Shown here in pieces: positions 22,765 through 34,610 of a DNA stretch of 64,000 nucleotides (position 1 is its first letter; the number at the start of each line of letters is the position of its first letter). Source of the DNA: Gymnopus androsaceus JB14. Lineage: Eukaryota > Basidiomycota > Agaricomycetes > Agaricales > Omphalotaceae. Position numbers and translations under genes: made by a program. The stretch covers positions 128,990 through 192,989 of the forward strand of contig ML769472.1 of assembly GCA_009733575.1 (NCBI GenBank). The letters are read 5' to 3'. Below the pieces are notes generated by a model. That model saw only the letters and a list, made by a program, of their open reading frames with translations, was not told where the DNA came from and searched no databases.

Positions 22765-24057
22765 GGTTCAGCAACGCTATCTCAGCCCTCCATCTCTAGG
22801 TATTCCTTCGCTCTTTCTTATCCACGAAGATATCTTCAGAGTTAAGATGATCATTGGCTGTATCATTCAACGTATTTTCCTTAGAACCTGAAGAGATGCG
22901 TGTTGGAATACATGTTCGATAGTTTTTAGTTAATCCAGGACCGTTGAACTACGGTGAACACTCGTTCCTCGGATGCGAGGGAAAAGTTGGGAGATGTATG
23001 CATGTGCAGCTAGAAAATTTGACGGAAATGATAGATCATTGGGCGATAAAACACGATTCAGTAGTAAAGCTCTAGAGCAATCAGATTGGGGATTGACGAA
23101 CAGGGAAAAGCCTCGTCTACTGGCTGAGAGCTAATGCAAGGGAATATCCAGCTGAATCCAGCAATAAAGATATCGTATTAATAGCACTGGCCTTGTTACC
23201 AGTTGTTACCAGAAAGCGCTTTGACTTGACATTGACATGATAGTTGAGATCCTTCGAGGAGGCACTGATTTTGGTTTTGTAGGATAGGTGTCGGTACCTG
23301 CATGGTAAGACGAAGAAGGAAGGAAGGAAGGTCTATTACACGGCATGGTCCAAGGACATATTATAACAGAGACCGCCGCGCTGGACACGTCGTCTATTTG
23401 CGCGGAAACGTTAGACGCCCGTTCTTTTTTCCTGTCAACGTTAACACAATGATGCGCCCCAAAGTATGCCAGAAACTAACCGTTTACTCTCATTAGAGTA
23501 TTTTAGGTGTATCTTCGCATGGAAATTCCCCAACTTGTACGCCTTCAGAATGATCGACTGGGAAATGTCAAGAATACAGGGGAAACTCTAACCGAAACTC
23601 AAACCTCATGCTACATATGTCCGAGTCCAAACGAATGATAGCGTCAATGACTGCAGTGCGTCAAGGGGCCTCTACACTTATCTGCTGAATTGGCAACGCC
23701 TTCTTCGCTGAAAAAGATTTTCAGAATGGATGGGTCTCGCACGATCCCACAAAAGTATTTCTTTTTTGATTACCAGTTCAACTGTTAACTCTCTGAATGC
23801 GTATTTGACATATCTGGGATGGCAAGTATCTTGGACCGCGAGAGTCTGAGCTCGTTCCTCGCCTCTCCGTACTTCAACGTAGCTGTCAAAGATCAGGAAA
23901 CATATACAACGAAAAATATATCAGCCTCGTTCTCCCATGTCACGTCGAAGATACAGTCGCCAAGTTCCTGTCCTATCATCTGACAATTCCAAAAGGTGAA
24001 ATAGATGGACAGTATAAAATATACGTCTGCTTTTCCTCCAGAACTTCGCTCGCAGAG
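22765..24057. other. No supported gene
   Basis: Intergenic, 1.3 kb, apart from the short dispersed repeat at 23305-23352. It contains the promoter of the membrane-protein gene; a TATA-like GTATAAAATATA lies at about 24011. Confidence 0.5.
23305..23352. repeat. Dispersed short repeat, member 1 of 3
   Basis: GAAGGAAGGTCTATTACACG followed by GCATGGTCCAAGGACAT matches the copies at 34560-34610 and 41605-41655. It sits in a gene-free stretch upstream of the membrane-protein gene at 24058. Confidence 0.5.
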
Positions 24058-25409
24058 ATGGCTCCATACTACGGCCCAGATGAACCCAAGGACATTATCC
24101 AGCTCGAACAGTTCTTTCTTGCTGGTGACGTTGCTTGTGGTATAGGCTATGGTATGTCTAACTCACAACTCAATACAGGCCTGTCTAATCCGCACCACAG
24201 GAATCCAGTTGGTATTGTATTATTCTTGCGCGATCTATCTCTGGAACCGGAGGAAGCAAAGTCGCAAGTCACTCTTCCTTTTGGGATATATCACTTTGTT
24301 GCTTTCCGTATCGACAATCTTCGTGATCGTCCAAGCCCGCACGGTACAGCTCATGTATGTGGACAACAGAAACTATCCCGGTATTTTCAGGTCCATTTTC
24401 TGTTTGATTTGGGTTACTGAAGACGATGTTTCAGGCGGCCCTTGGCCATTCTTCCTCGCTACACAAAACTGGCCAGTTAATATCACGTTCGATGCCTGTC
24501 TTTTCGTTCTAACATTCCTTTCTGACACCCTAATGGTAAGTAAGTTGCGCTGGTCAAACTTTGAGATGACATGAAGTAACATATCTTTCTTAGCTATGGA
24601 GGTGCTGGGTTATTTGGACGTCTTCAGGGCAGGTGATAGCCTATCTGGTCACGGCCTTCCCCGCTGTCACTCTTTTGGCTTCCTTTGGTGGGCTCTAGTT
24701 ACTTACACGTAGTGACGAATTCTACTAACGCGTAATCTAGTAATGGGCACCCTTTGGACTCTCGAATCAAGCGAGCCTGGTCTTTCTTTCTACTCTAAGC
24801 TTCCTCTTGCTTTCGGAACATCCTACTACTCAATCTCTCTTGGAGTGAACATCCTCCTCACCATTCTAATTACTGGCCGTCTACTGGTATATAGGAAGCA
24901 GATCCTCGATAGTTTGACAGCCGATCATGCAAAGGGATATGTCTCCCTTCTTACTATCGTGGTTGAATCTGCCGCCATATACTCAGTCTGTGCGTTTTTG
25001 TTCCTCATCACCTACTCCGTCAACAATCCTGCAAATCAAGTGCTTTTATTCATTTCATGCGCTGCTCAGGTGAGCATAAATCTTGCAGTTCGAAATGAGG
25101 ATAGGTTGTTAATCAATTCTGCCATAGCAAATTGTTAGTTATCTCATCATATACCGACTGGCGGATGGTCGAGCATGGGGAAAAGATACGATGTACGCTA
25201 TGAGTACCCTCCAGACTAAAGGAGAAAAACCGCCTCCACATAAAAAGAGGAGCGACGGGGTAAACAATCTTAGCGCATTTCATGCTGCAACAGTTGGATT
25301 TGTCCTTTCTGAAGATAATAATCCTGACGATATTACTAGTAGGCATTATGATCATTCAGAAGGGCAATCATCCCAAGATATTGAGCTCGATCATCAGTAT
25401 GCGGTATGA
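24058..25409 (+). CDS. Seven-helix integral membrane protein, function unknown
   Basis: The start is the ATG at 24058. Exons read PKDIIQLEQFFLAGDVACGI, YYSCAIYLWNRRKQSRKSLF, GYITLLLSVSTIFVIVQART, GPWPFFLATQNWPVNITFDA, LWRCWVIWTSSGQVIAYLVT, YYSISLGVNILLTILITGRL and IVVESAAIYSVCAFLFLITY, then a hydrophilic tail (YRLADGRAWGKDT to DIELDHQYAV). The 'LWRCWVIW' block and the YYSISLGVNI block are typical of a very large Agaricomycete family that resembles G-protein-coupled receptors in layout. About five introns splice cleanly and no frame break was seen. The ligand and pathway are unknown. Confidence 0.75.
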
Positions 25410-25819
25410 TTGTCTATAAGAATTTAAAAATTTTATGTACGAGATGTAACAGTATTACTATTTATACAAGTACAATGGAGTCGATCGATATAAATACAGC
25501 AAGAAAACAGAAAGGGTATTGAGGGCCATGTTTATGGTATTCGCCCACATGCGACTTTCAATCTGAAAAGAGATCAGAATCAGACTTTATTCAGAGCAAT
25601 AAGCAGGGAAAGAAACTTACTTCGTCTGCAAGAAGGCATCATTTAGTACATTCCGGGACCTCACATATTTGCAAGCATGGAAGAAGCTCGACTTGGTGGT
25701 AAAAACGTTGCTAGTAAGGTCTTTGGGAGATGTTCGCTCTTAGAATAGCTTTGTGAGGTCAAGTTCGACACAAATATCATCACCCCTGGAATCTGCTCAT
25801 AATTTGACGTACAAACTTC

Positions 25820-26400
25820 TCAGAAGTAGCCCTTGCGCGCGAATTGCACGACTTGAGTAAAAGAATAGTGAGCAGAGGATTTGGATTTAGGGATAATTTG
25901 GGACGAAATTTTCGACTCAGGGGTGGTGACGGAGGTTTGCATCGTCGATTCGGTCGAAGTTAGACGACGACAGAGAGGCCGTAGGGGTCGAGCGATGGAC
26001 TTGGGTCGATGAAGGGCAATCGGGTTATGGAACAGCGACTCGGAGATACTGGCTCGTCGAGCTTTAAGGGTCGACTCCTTCTTGTCATCCAACGATACCG
26101 GAGTCTCGTTCACCAAAGTAGAGGTAGTGGACTCGACTGGTAGAAATCGAGATGATGGAGTTGCGGCGATTCGAGCGCTTGATGAGCTTGCACTCATGGC
26201 ATCGGGGCCGCAGATGGGAATATCCAAATCACGAAGATTGAAGCAAGGCTCTGAATGAAGCAGAAGTAAGCGAATGGATAAGGTGAAAATCGAGAAGACA
26301 CTCACCACAATGAAGCCAACGCTGGAGCGGACGCCACACGCACATCAGCATAAAGAAGCTCAAAGACGAACAAGCTGTGGTAAGTTGTGGTTGTAGACAT
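25820..26400 (-). CDS. Hypothetical serine/threonine-rich protein
   Basis: Two exons joined by a 60-nt GT-AG intron give about 175 residues from the ATG at 26400. The N-terminus reads MSTTTTYHSLFVFELLYADV, the second exon CFNLRDLDIPICGPDA. The rest is rich in Ser/Thr and Arg, including SSSSARIAATPSSRFLPVES and a basic stretch SIARPLRPLCRRL. It looks intrinsically disordered with possible phosphorylation sites. There is no recognised domain, signal peptide or membrane helix. Confidence 0.5.
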
Positions 26401-26794
26401 GGTCAATTGAAGTTCATCCGCCCGAACTTGAAGGGTTTTTATACGCAGCCATGTCGTTATACGATCAGCTATTCGACTTGAGAGCTGCGGCAAAGAGAAG
26501 AGTACTTAGTGGGTTATATTCGCAGTCGCACCATATTCTTGATATTATACGGCAGTGTTTAGTACAGAAAAGTACGAGTAGAATCGCCTCTTCTCCATGA
26601 AGCAAGTCCGAAGGAGAGAGGGCAAAGAAGCACAAGACAAAAAGACGCGTCAAATTGCACATTGCACAGACACACGTGACGGACCAAGTCTGCTTGCTAA
26701 TAGCGCCCAACTCTCATTCTCTGCCAAGACTCTGCGCAAATCATCTGGCCACCAGTCCGTTATATATTGCCAAGTCGATGTCGCTGTCCAGCCT

Positions 26795-27066
26795 AAGAGG
26801 GACTGGGTTTTTCATGCCATCAAAAGGATCTACAGCTGAGAGAGCAGGCAGATACAGAACCACAAGCTTCATCAAGGAACTACTATGCGCTATGGTCAGG
26901 ACCAGGTGCCAGTATGATTCAATTCGTCTGTAGATGTCAAGAAGAAAGTGCTATTCAGCCAAGTACATCTCGAGGGACGGGTTTTTTCCATGAAGAGGAT
27001 CTAGAGCGCGAGAGAACAGGGAGACAGTACCACAAGATTCATTCGAAGGCACAATAGTACGTTTAC
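26795..27066. repeat. Tandem duplication upstream of the lectin-like gene
   Basis: Two diverged copies of about 100 bp lie at about 26798-26900 and 26963-27065. Both share GGGACTGGGTTTTT/GGGACGGGTTTTTT, AAGAGGATCTA/AAAGGATCTA, GAGAGA(A/G)CAGG and CACAA(G/A)... TTCAT blocks. They lie 170-430 bp upstream of the start codon at 27231, so they may be duplicated regulatory DNA. Confidence 0.6.
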
Positions 27067-27230
27067 CATTCACATTCATACCACGAGTCACCCTAGGATG
27101 AAGTCCCAATTCAACCAATCAACTTCGCGAAACTCGAAATATAACATCCCGAATACCACCTTGTGACCCTAGAGTATAAAGTCGAGCAAAGTTGAGCTCA
27201 GCTCCCAGAAACAACTAAGCAGTCACCACA

Positions 27231-27936
27231 ATGGTAGCATTCAAGCTCGCACTCAGTGTTCTCAGTGCCCTCTGTATTACTGCTACTCGCGCCGTGACCT
27301 ACACGGTAAATTACCTCTCTCCTGTTTATCCATAATTTTTTGATAATACCTAAACCTTCTTTGCAGCCTCTGCATCCTCTGGTCATTTCTGGTTTCCCAA
27401 ATGGTGTCTTCGCTTATGCCTACTCCAACAATAGCCTCATTGAGCTCGCCTCCAGTGCCACCCCCACCAACACAAGTCCAATTAACACCTGGATTGTCAA
27501 CAGGTCTCCCGCTGTCATGGCCTCGCTTGGCATAGTCAATGTTGCACCATCCACCTATATCACTGGATACGGCTACCTTACTGTCCAGAGCTCCCTCAGC
27601 GCCACCGCCCAGCGCATTTTCTACCAAACTACCAACGGAAATCTCGTATCGGCATTTCACAGTGGCTTGAGTGGTAGTGCGGGATGGGTGGTTGACACAA
27701 CCATAGCTACTGGACTGCCGCTGGGAACACCGATCTCTGCTTTTATTGTAGAGAATACTCCGACTCGTCAGGTATGTTCTTTAGCAATCAATCATAAAAT
27801 TACTGATTTTAAAGCTTACTTTTAGCAAATCGCGGTAATCCATTATACAGATGTTAATGGAACCCTTACTCAGCAGTTCTCGGTCTTGGATCAGGGTGGC
27901 TGGAGTGGGCCAGTGGTGATTCAGACACCCAACTAG
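27231..27936 (+). CDS. Small secreted lectin-like (beta-propeller type) protein
   Basis: The signal peptide MVAFKLALSVLSALCITATR is followed by about 185 mature residues in three exons. The first exon ends at AVTYT and the last ends VIQTPN before TAG. Repeated motifs with spaced aromatics and glycine (GVFAYAYSNNSLIELAS, RIFYQTTNGNLVSAFHSG, GWVVDTTIA, QQFSVLDQGGWSGPVV) look like blades of fungal fucose-specific or related six-bladed lectins, but the protein is only about half their length. There are no cysteines in the mature part. Role unknown; a carbohydrate-binding or defence role is an inference. A TATA-like GTATAAAG lies about 55 bp upstream. Confidence 0.55.
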
Positions 27937-29141
27937 TCCATTCAATTTCATAGCTCTCGAATGATTTTTTTCTTACTCTGAAACTTCTCTTGAAATCTCA
28001 TCTTCCAGTAGTGACCTTCCAGTTTTCAAATAGCTATCGATTCCTGAGTTTCAAGATGTTATGTATTTGCTATGCAGAGAATTCAAGTTAAAGGAGGAAT
28101 CGGCGGGAGATGCGTTTTGGATACGCTGATAAGTTCGTTGAAGTTTCAGACAATGGTATCATGTATCACACGTCCACGAGAAGACGATATTTACAGTGAC
28201 CGGTGCCCAAACGACCTCGACCCCCGGGAACAGCGACAGGAACAAGAACTTAGCCTGAACCCATAACCAAAAAGCCCGAAATAAAATACGTCTTTACACC
28301 ATCCTCCCTCAACGTAGATTTGGATGCGCAGAGAAATGTTCCCCGACTTAAACCAAACTCAAACGAGCGACAGACTCGGCAGAGGCTAGTAAGAGGCTAT
28401 TTGCACTACTTTGGAGAGAAAGAGAGGACCGACGGACATTCAAGGCCGAGGTGGTTTTTGGCGAGGCGGAGCCGTCATTTCACTCCAGTGCAGTTACAAG
28501 CCTTCTTAGCTCAGATGTATGTTCTCTTGCACTGGTTATGACAAGGTCGCTCGTTCGAGTCTGGCATAAGGCACTGTATATATGTGGAGACCATTTAAAC
28601 CGCTGTTTCAGGGCTGCACCCGTGTCCTCCTAATCTCGTGTGATTTTCCCTGGACCAGCGACGAAAACGACGCCTCCGTTGATTAGACCTATACAAGCTA
28701 CACTCCAAACTGGCTTGGAGAGAATTCTTGGCAAAATCTTAGACCGATCATAGGGTTAGAACCATCCTAAGTCACATACTACTATCTTATGTGCGTTTTT
28801 ATAGTGCATCCGCGAAAAACCTAGGCGAGTGTATCATATCTATTGCATCAACAAAAGCTATCAAGATCAAGCAGGAGTTCAACGTGAAATGCGAGACGGA
28901 CGAGGATAAAATAGTCTTGGACTTGAGACGCTGTCTGACCACAGCAGCCGTGCATGTCAATTGGGAGGCGTAGATGCATGGGGATTTGGATCTGGGTTTG
29001 TCGCAACCAGTGATTCTTCGGTGACTCTGACTGAATCAGCATTCCGAGTCTACTTATGTACATCTTCGTCTTGGTCAATAGTGTATCAATAGTGTATCTC
29101 TCTCTGACCGTGCTAGTTTAGTACGATTTCGTCCTGGACGG
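27937..29141. other. No supported gene
   Basis: Intergenic, 1.2 kb, downstream of the lectin-like gene. Short open frames only, none with recognisable protein character. Confidence 0.5.
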
Positions 29142-29339
29142 CTAAGCACTATCCACTGACTTCCCCGGCTTACGATAATCCATACACTTCCCGTCGATGC
29201 CAATAACGGACTCTCCGCATTCGCCTTCGTCGTCACACTGTAAGCTTGATATTAAGCACTGGGTCCTTATTTCGGTGAGTGGAAAAGTTCCATCGCTCAG
29301 CTTATCCTTCACAACGATTAAAGGTAATTCCCTTTTCAA
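29142..29339 (-). CDS. Possible C-terminal exon of a Cys-rich protein
   Basis: An open stretch of about 65 residues contains five cysteines spaced as in small secreted proteins (TQCLISSLQCDDEGECGESV then GIDGKCMDYRKPG). I found no convincing upstream exon or signal peptide, and the first codon may lie inside an exon. Low support: it rests on composition only. Confidence 0.2.
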   Translation of the reverse strand: MKRELPLIVVKDKLSDGTFPLTEIRTQCLISSLQCDDEGECGESVIGIDGKCMDYRKPGKSVDSA

Positions 29340-29490
29340 TTGCTATTAAGAACTATGTATACACTGCATGCTTGTTAATGAGACGATCCGAAAGCAAGGC
29401 GACCCGGTCACCGATAAAGATATGTGCAAAGAGAGAGAAAAAAAGAGAGACAGACATCAATGCATAATAGATCGTAATTCCGAGAGTAGT

Positions 29491-31239
29491 TTATGCTCCG
29501 GTTAAGCCTCCGGTAGCACCAGTGGCAGCAATTCTGGAGTCTGCGTCCGCAGTGGTTGTGCAAGTGACGGAAGTTCCAGGGCTGTTAACAAGAGGGAGCG
29601 CTGCGCAGACCTCACCGCCAGCACACTGAGTAACGACGAAGGCACCGTTGACGCACTGAGCAAATCCACCGTTAACGCAAGCATCCTGACCAGCTGTGCA
29701 AGAGGACGAGGTGGTGAGGGTCGCGAACTGAGCGTTCAAAGCTTGGGCGGCCTGTCCGTTAGAGAGCGCAAAGGATGATGTGGAGGTCGAAGTGGAGGCG
29801 GCGGCAGAATTGTTGGCAGCGGCGGTCGCAGCAGGAGCAGCAGCAGCGGGGGAAGAGGCGACAGCGGGGGCAGCAGGAGCAGAGGCGGCGGTTGTAGAGC
29901 CATCTCCAGTCAAGCCTCCGGTAGCACCAGTAGCAGCAATTCTGGAGTCCGCATCTGCAGTGGTTGTGCAAGTGACGGAGGTTCCAGGGCTGTTAACAAG
30001 AGGGAGCGCTGCGCAAACCTCACCGCCGGCACATTGAGTAACGACGAAGGCACCGTTGACACACTGAGCGAATCCACCGTTAACGCAAGCATCCTGACCA
30101 GCTGTACAGGAGGATGAGGTGGTGAGGGTCGCAAATTGAGCATTCAAAGCTTGGGCGGCCTGTCCATTGGCGAGCGCAAAGCCTGAAGCAGAGGTCGAAC
30201 TGGAACTGGTCGCAGCGGCACCGGTTGCGGCGCTGTTGTCAGCAGCGGCTGCTGAGGAAGCACTAAAAGAAAAGACTTGAGTACTAAAAGCTTTGCGTTG
30301 GAGAAGAATTCGTACGCAGGAGCAGCAGCAACGGAGGATGAAGCCGCGGGAGGAGGTGCAGCTGCAGCTGCAGCACCGGATGAGCCACTCCTAGAAGAAA
30401 GCTCAGCGATATTCGCAGAAAAGAATCCAAGCGGAACTTACGGGGTACCAGGACTGGTAACAAGAGTGTTCAACTGAACACCGTTTGCGATCGGACCAGT
30501 TGGGTTTGCCGGACATGACCCAGCAGGGTTGAGAGGAGTAGTCTGTCCGAAAGGAATCGTGGCTGTAAGGCGGATATCAGTATTCAACCGTAAAGATGAA
30601 AGTAAAACAACATACCAGTACCCCAACAGCGACGCCACCAACAAATGTGGTCTGGTCAGAGCCTTCGAACTGGCACTGGAAGAAGCCGTTCAATTCAGCG
30701 TTTTGAGGAGCGGTTTCACAGTATTGAACAGCTTGGGAGGTGGGCTACAAACAGTCAACACAAGCGCGCGTTAAGATCAACAAGAATAACCCACCGAGTT
30801 CCTGGGTTGCTGGGCAAAGATTTGAGCGAGAGTGATCATTTGAGCGTTGTTGTTGAGAGTCTTAGCAAGGGTGACCATGGCATCAGCAGAGTTTTGCTGG
30901 TCACAGTTACCTGCAGCAGCGAGAAGGGTGGCTAGGAGAATACAGATTAGATTAGATGCGGTTTAATCAATCAAGTAGATCAGACATACAAGCAGCAGTG
31001 ACTGCAATAGGGTTACATTGCAGTCCTCCTCCAGCAGCGTCCTACATGCCCAAATTAATTAGATACAGAGCGTCTGAGGGAAGGGTAACACAGAGGGGAC
31101 TTACACATGCATTCTCCCAAGGAGTGACAGCGTCAATGGTAGTTTGTTGAATACGCTTGTTCAGCGCCACAGGAGCAGCCTGAACCGAAGAAGCGATAGC
31201 CAAGAGGGCGACAAAAAGAGCATCTGTGAATTGGACCAT
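29491..31239 (-). CDS. Secreted protein with two CBM19-like repeats
   Basis: The signal peptide (MVQFTDALFVALLAIASSVQ) precedes an N-terminal domain spread over several exons (PVALNKRIQQTTIDAVTPWE, DAAGGGLQCNPIAV, NCDQQNSADAMVTLAKTLNN, QAVQYCETAPQNAELNGFFQ, GQTTPLNPAGSCPANPTGPI). An Ala/Ser linker follows, then two almost identical modules separated by a second Ala/Ser linker. Each module has six cysteines in the order SSCTAGQDACVNGGFAQC, VVTQCAGGEVC, SVTCTT. These match the CBM19-like modules of basidiomycetes, presumed to bind chitin or another wall glycan. The protein ends at ATGGLTGA. It probably acts in or on the cell wall. No catalytic domain is apparent. Confidence 0.7.
29500..30180. 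repeat. Internal duplication of the CBM19-like module
   Basis: The stretches at about 29508-29770 and 29915-30177 encode modules that are identical over nearly all their residues, yet the DNA differs at more than ten mainly synonymous positions. The first difference in protein is ALSNG versus ALANG at the module border. This is an in-frame duplication, separated by an Ala/Ser-rich linker. Confidence 0.85.
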
Positions 31240-32497
31240 TATGAAAAGACTGGGATGGGTTCAACTTCGAGTTGGATTAGAGATGGAGCCGGCCGATGCG
31301 GTTCGAGTGGATTAGAGATTAGATGGGATTGGCGTCAAGCTGTAGACCGTAAAGAAAGTAGGAGCCTAGCTCAAAGGACCGAGAAACGTTAACAAGCAGC
31401 AAGGAAAAGACAAGGGAGAGTGGAGGGAGAAAGTGGATAATGACAGTCGGCCTTTTATACTAATAGCGCTTGTTAGCATTTTTGCCTAATCTAGATTCAA
31501 CCATCTCGGTTACGGAACAATGGCGAAGCTTGTTCTCCGGCACAATAAATGGCTCTGATTGTTGTTGCTTCATTGTGTTAATTGACGTAATCTAGCCTTT
31601 GTAGAGCCACTTGAACATATTTTATCCGCTCTTGGGAGGTCTTGAAAGGCGTATGCCCTCGTTGGCCCTCACTCATTTAGGGCATTATACACGCGGTGAA
31701 CGAGAAGGTCCTTGTGACTTTTGAATATTGACACGATGATGAAAGCCTAGCAAGAACAATTGCCGGGTGACAGGTGCAACAAAGTATGATTCCGGCGATG
31801 AGAGTCAAAGTAGTTCTGAGGTGGGCGGCGTGTTTGGAAAGATCGGCTGCAAAAAAAATATGAAGTGGTCTTGCTCGCTTGCGCGGCTTCAACGAAATAT
31901 CATGATAAGTACGTGATGAACAACTGTTCAAAACCCATCACATGAATGGTCAACGAATGGAGATCGACTCCTAAAAATCATAAGATGGACCTGGATCGAG
32001 TATAGACAGTTGGGGAGATGAATGGAGAACTTGGCGTAATGCAGTAGTACCATCTGGCACAAATGCCATCGTGTGCTGGCTAATTCGACAAATTGCCTGG
32101 TAACGGAAACGGCGTAAACGGCTGCGCTCGTTAGTCCCACAGAACGCCTCTCTCGCCGACGCAAGTGAGACAGGAACTGTACATCTCCGGAGAGGCCAAC
32201 GCTGCGAACTATTACTGCGAACCGTTGTGAGATGACGACCATCTACAAGCGCACAGCTTCAGTTGACTGGACCTGGCACATCTTTCTGCGTTAATTCTTG
32301 ATTCGAGCTGAAGACACCGGTGTCATTGAAAGATGAGAATCGCTAGGATCCCGCTATGAATCCATAATAATGCCATTGTAACGTAGGCATTCGGAGTTGA
32401 AGGCGTTCTCGGTCCATAGGGCCAAGCACTACGCTACATACTTATCATCTTCGTCCGGTCACGAAGAGAGAAAAGGGTTGAAAACACTGTCTAGCAT
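31240..32497. other. No supported gene
   Basis: Intergenic, 1.25 kb. It holds the promoter of the CBM19-like gene (TTTTATACT near 31452) and the 3' flank of the dihydrouridine synthase gene. Confidence 0.5.
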
Positions 32498-34289
32498 TCA
32501 AATAGCAACCACAGGAACACGCGTCGGTGGAGCCGATGGCTCCGTTGGCGAGTCGAAGGCCACTTCGAGGTCTAACTTGATCTTCTTTCCCTCATCTCGT
32601 CCATCCTCTTTCTCGTATTCTAACTCGGTACTAGCATCTATCGTGCGTTTCGTCGGAACTGTAGATGACGGTTTACCATCGAATAAAGCACTGGAAGGAA
32701 GGACGCTTACCAACAGCAGCCGCTGGTTTCGCAGGGCGCCAGTAGGGTTGTGCTAGCCAATGAGGCAGCACTCTGAACCCTGTCGCTGCATCGATCGTCA
32801 CCAGCTCGTCCAAACTCTTTCCTTCAGCTTGCTTTGCGTCCCGCTGAACAAAAGTCACGTTGGAGGAAAAAATTGATTCGGGAGAAAACTCACATCCATC
32901 CTCTCTTTCATCTCTAGACAAACATCTACATATGGCTGCAACGCCCCATCAGCGTAATTCCCTCCTTTCTTGATAACAATTTTCCCTAATCGTTCCCTCA
33001 GATCCGTCTCTCTGCTCAACGCAGGCCGCATAATCTTGAAAAGATGTCCTTTGATAGCGCTCAGAGCTGTTCGTGTTTTGAGCGACTTGACAAGGTCGAG
33101 ATACTCCAATGCAAGATCAGCGTGAGGAGGATGTTGAGCTGTTAACGAGAGTAAGGATGATGATGATGGTTCCGAGGTAGACCCAGGCGTTGATGTAGAA
33201 TCCGCAAGTCCTGCAAACAGAGCTGCGTTATAGAGCTGTCCTTCAGCACTCATAACGCCGTCACACCCTGTCTCCCGCAAACAAGCTTCAATGTCAGACT
33301 GGAAAAGAACGTTTCCGTTGGCGAAAACTGGAACGGAAACCGCCTCTTTTACCGCACGGATTTTTGCCCAGTCCGCTACACCCTAGGAGACATGATTTCA
33401 AAGAGTCTATGGAATGCGAGCTGGAATACAAGACATACAGCTTGGTTCCCCGTTGTTCTCTCAGTCTACCGTGACAGGTGAGAATTTGAGCACCAGCCCG
33501 TTCGAGCATCTTGGCATATTCAACAGTCTTCTCCACCGTTGGGAACACACGAAATTTAGCTGTGACGGGTACCGATAAATTGACATGCAAAATATTGACT
33601 ATATCACCATGATCAGCTATGGTAAATTGACGAATAAAGAGCAGAAAACGCACTGAGTTTATAGATCAAGTCCCAATCGTCTTGTAAGAAAGCTCCGTAC
33701 TTGCCCTTCTTCGCGATCTCCTGAGGGCAACCCAAATTAATATCCACTGCATCACAATGACCTTCCAGCGCTTTTGCAGATTTGAGAAGTTTCTCGGCAT
33801 CGTTGCCACAAAATTGCACTATGAGAGGCCGGTCGGTCGTCGGATCGCCTTCTTCACCAGCATCCAGGTCGAAATATGCAGCGCGAATACTTTTATTGGT
33901 GGAATCGGCCCACATCTAATGAAAAAAAAAGTTGATTAATGAATGTGTTCCTGTAAATTAAAGTAATACAGACTTTTGCATTAATCATAGGCGTATAAAT
34001 GAGCTAGAATATCAGTCAGACCTGCGCTCAAAAAGGCCAGAGAAAAGAGACAAACCTGAGCACCATATCGTCTAGACAACCTCCTCCAAGCCTAAGGCTC
34101 ACATTAAGCATTAGATTTTCAAATTTATCCAAACTAAAAGCCCATATTCCTGAAGCTCACCAGCTCACTCTGATCTACCATCGGTGCAACGACATATTTT
34201 GGACTTCCTAGGATTTCCTGGTAAAATTGGTATCCTGCTAGTTTCTTCTTTGTGGGCTCGGACGAAGACGTAATATTATTATGGGACAT
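32498..34289 (-). CDS. DUS1: tRNA-dihydrouridine synthase (Dus1 type)
   Basis: From the ATG at 34289 the blocks run [67 protein letters not shown] (with the catalytic cysteine in GCPQ), [35 protein letters not shown] and [10 protein letters not shown]. These are the flavin-binding TIM-barrel motifs of Dus1, which reduces U16/U17 in tRNA with NAD(P)H. The C-terminal extension ([12 protein letters not shown] and an acidic tail ending PTRVPVVAI) is normal for fungal orthologues. About seven introns splice cleanly and it appears intact. This housekeeping gene supports the fungal nuclear origin. Confidence 0.9.
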
Positions 34290-34559
34290 CTTCTCATAGA
34301 TAAATGCTCGAAATGAGCGGAGAACAGGAGAAAGAATGGTTGCAAGATTAAGGAGAGTAATAAAGATAGCCTGAGAAATTTCTCGAAATTCGGCCTTTCG
34401 GATTTCCGGCTTGTTTGAATTTCTCCGAAGCTCACAAGAATCGACGTCTTCTTTGGTACAGTATATACCTTGCGCTGCACGATTTACCCACTTTCCTCCA
34501 CTTATAAAAGCGCCTATGAGATCTGGACATGGCTAAGGAAAATATAGACGGACAGCTGA

Positions 34560-34610
34560 GGACCGCTGAGAAGGAAGATTTATTACACGGTAAGGTCCAA
34601 GAACTGAACA
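34560..34610. repeat. Dispersed short repeat, member 2 of 3
   Basis: The core GAAGGAAGATTTATTACACGG...GGTCCAAGA (in two blocks) is shared with about 23305-23352 and 41605-41655, all on the plus strand. No longer element could be traced around it. Confidence 0.5.
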
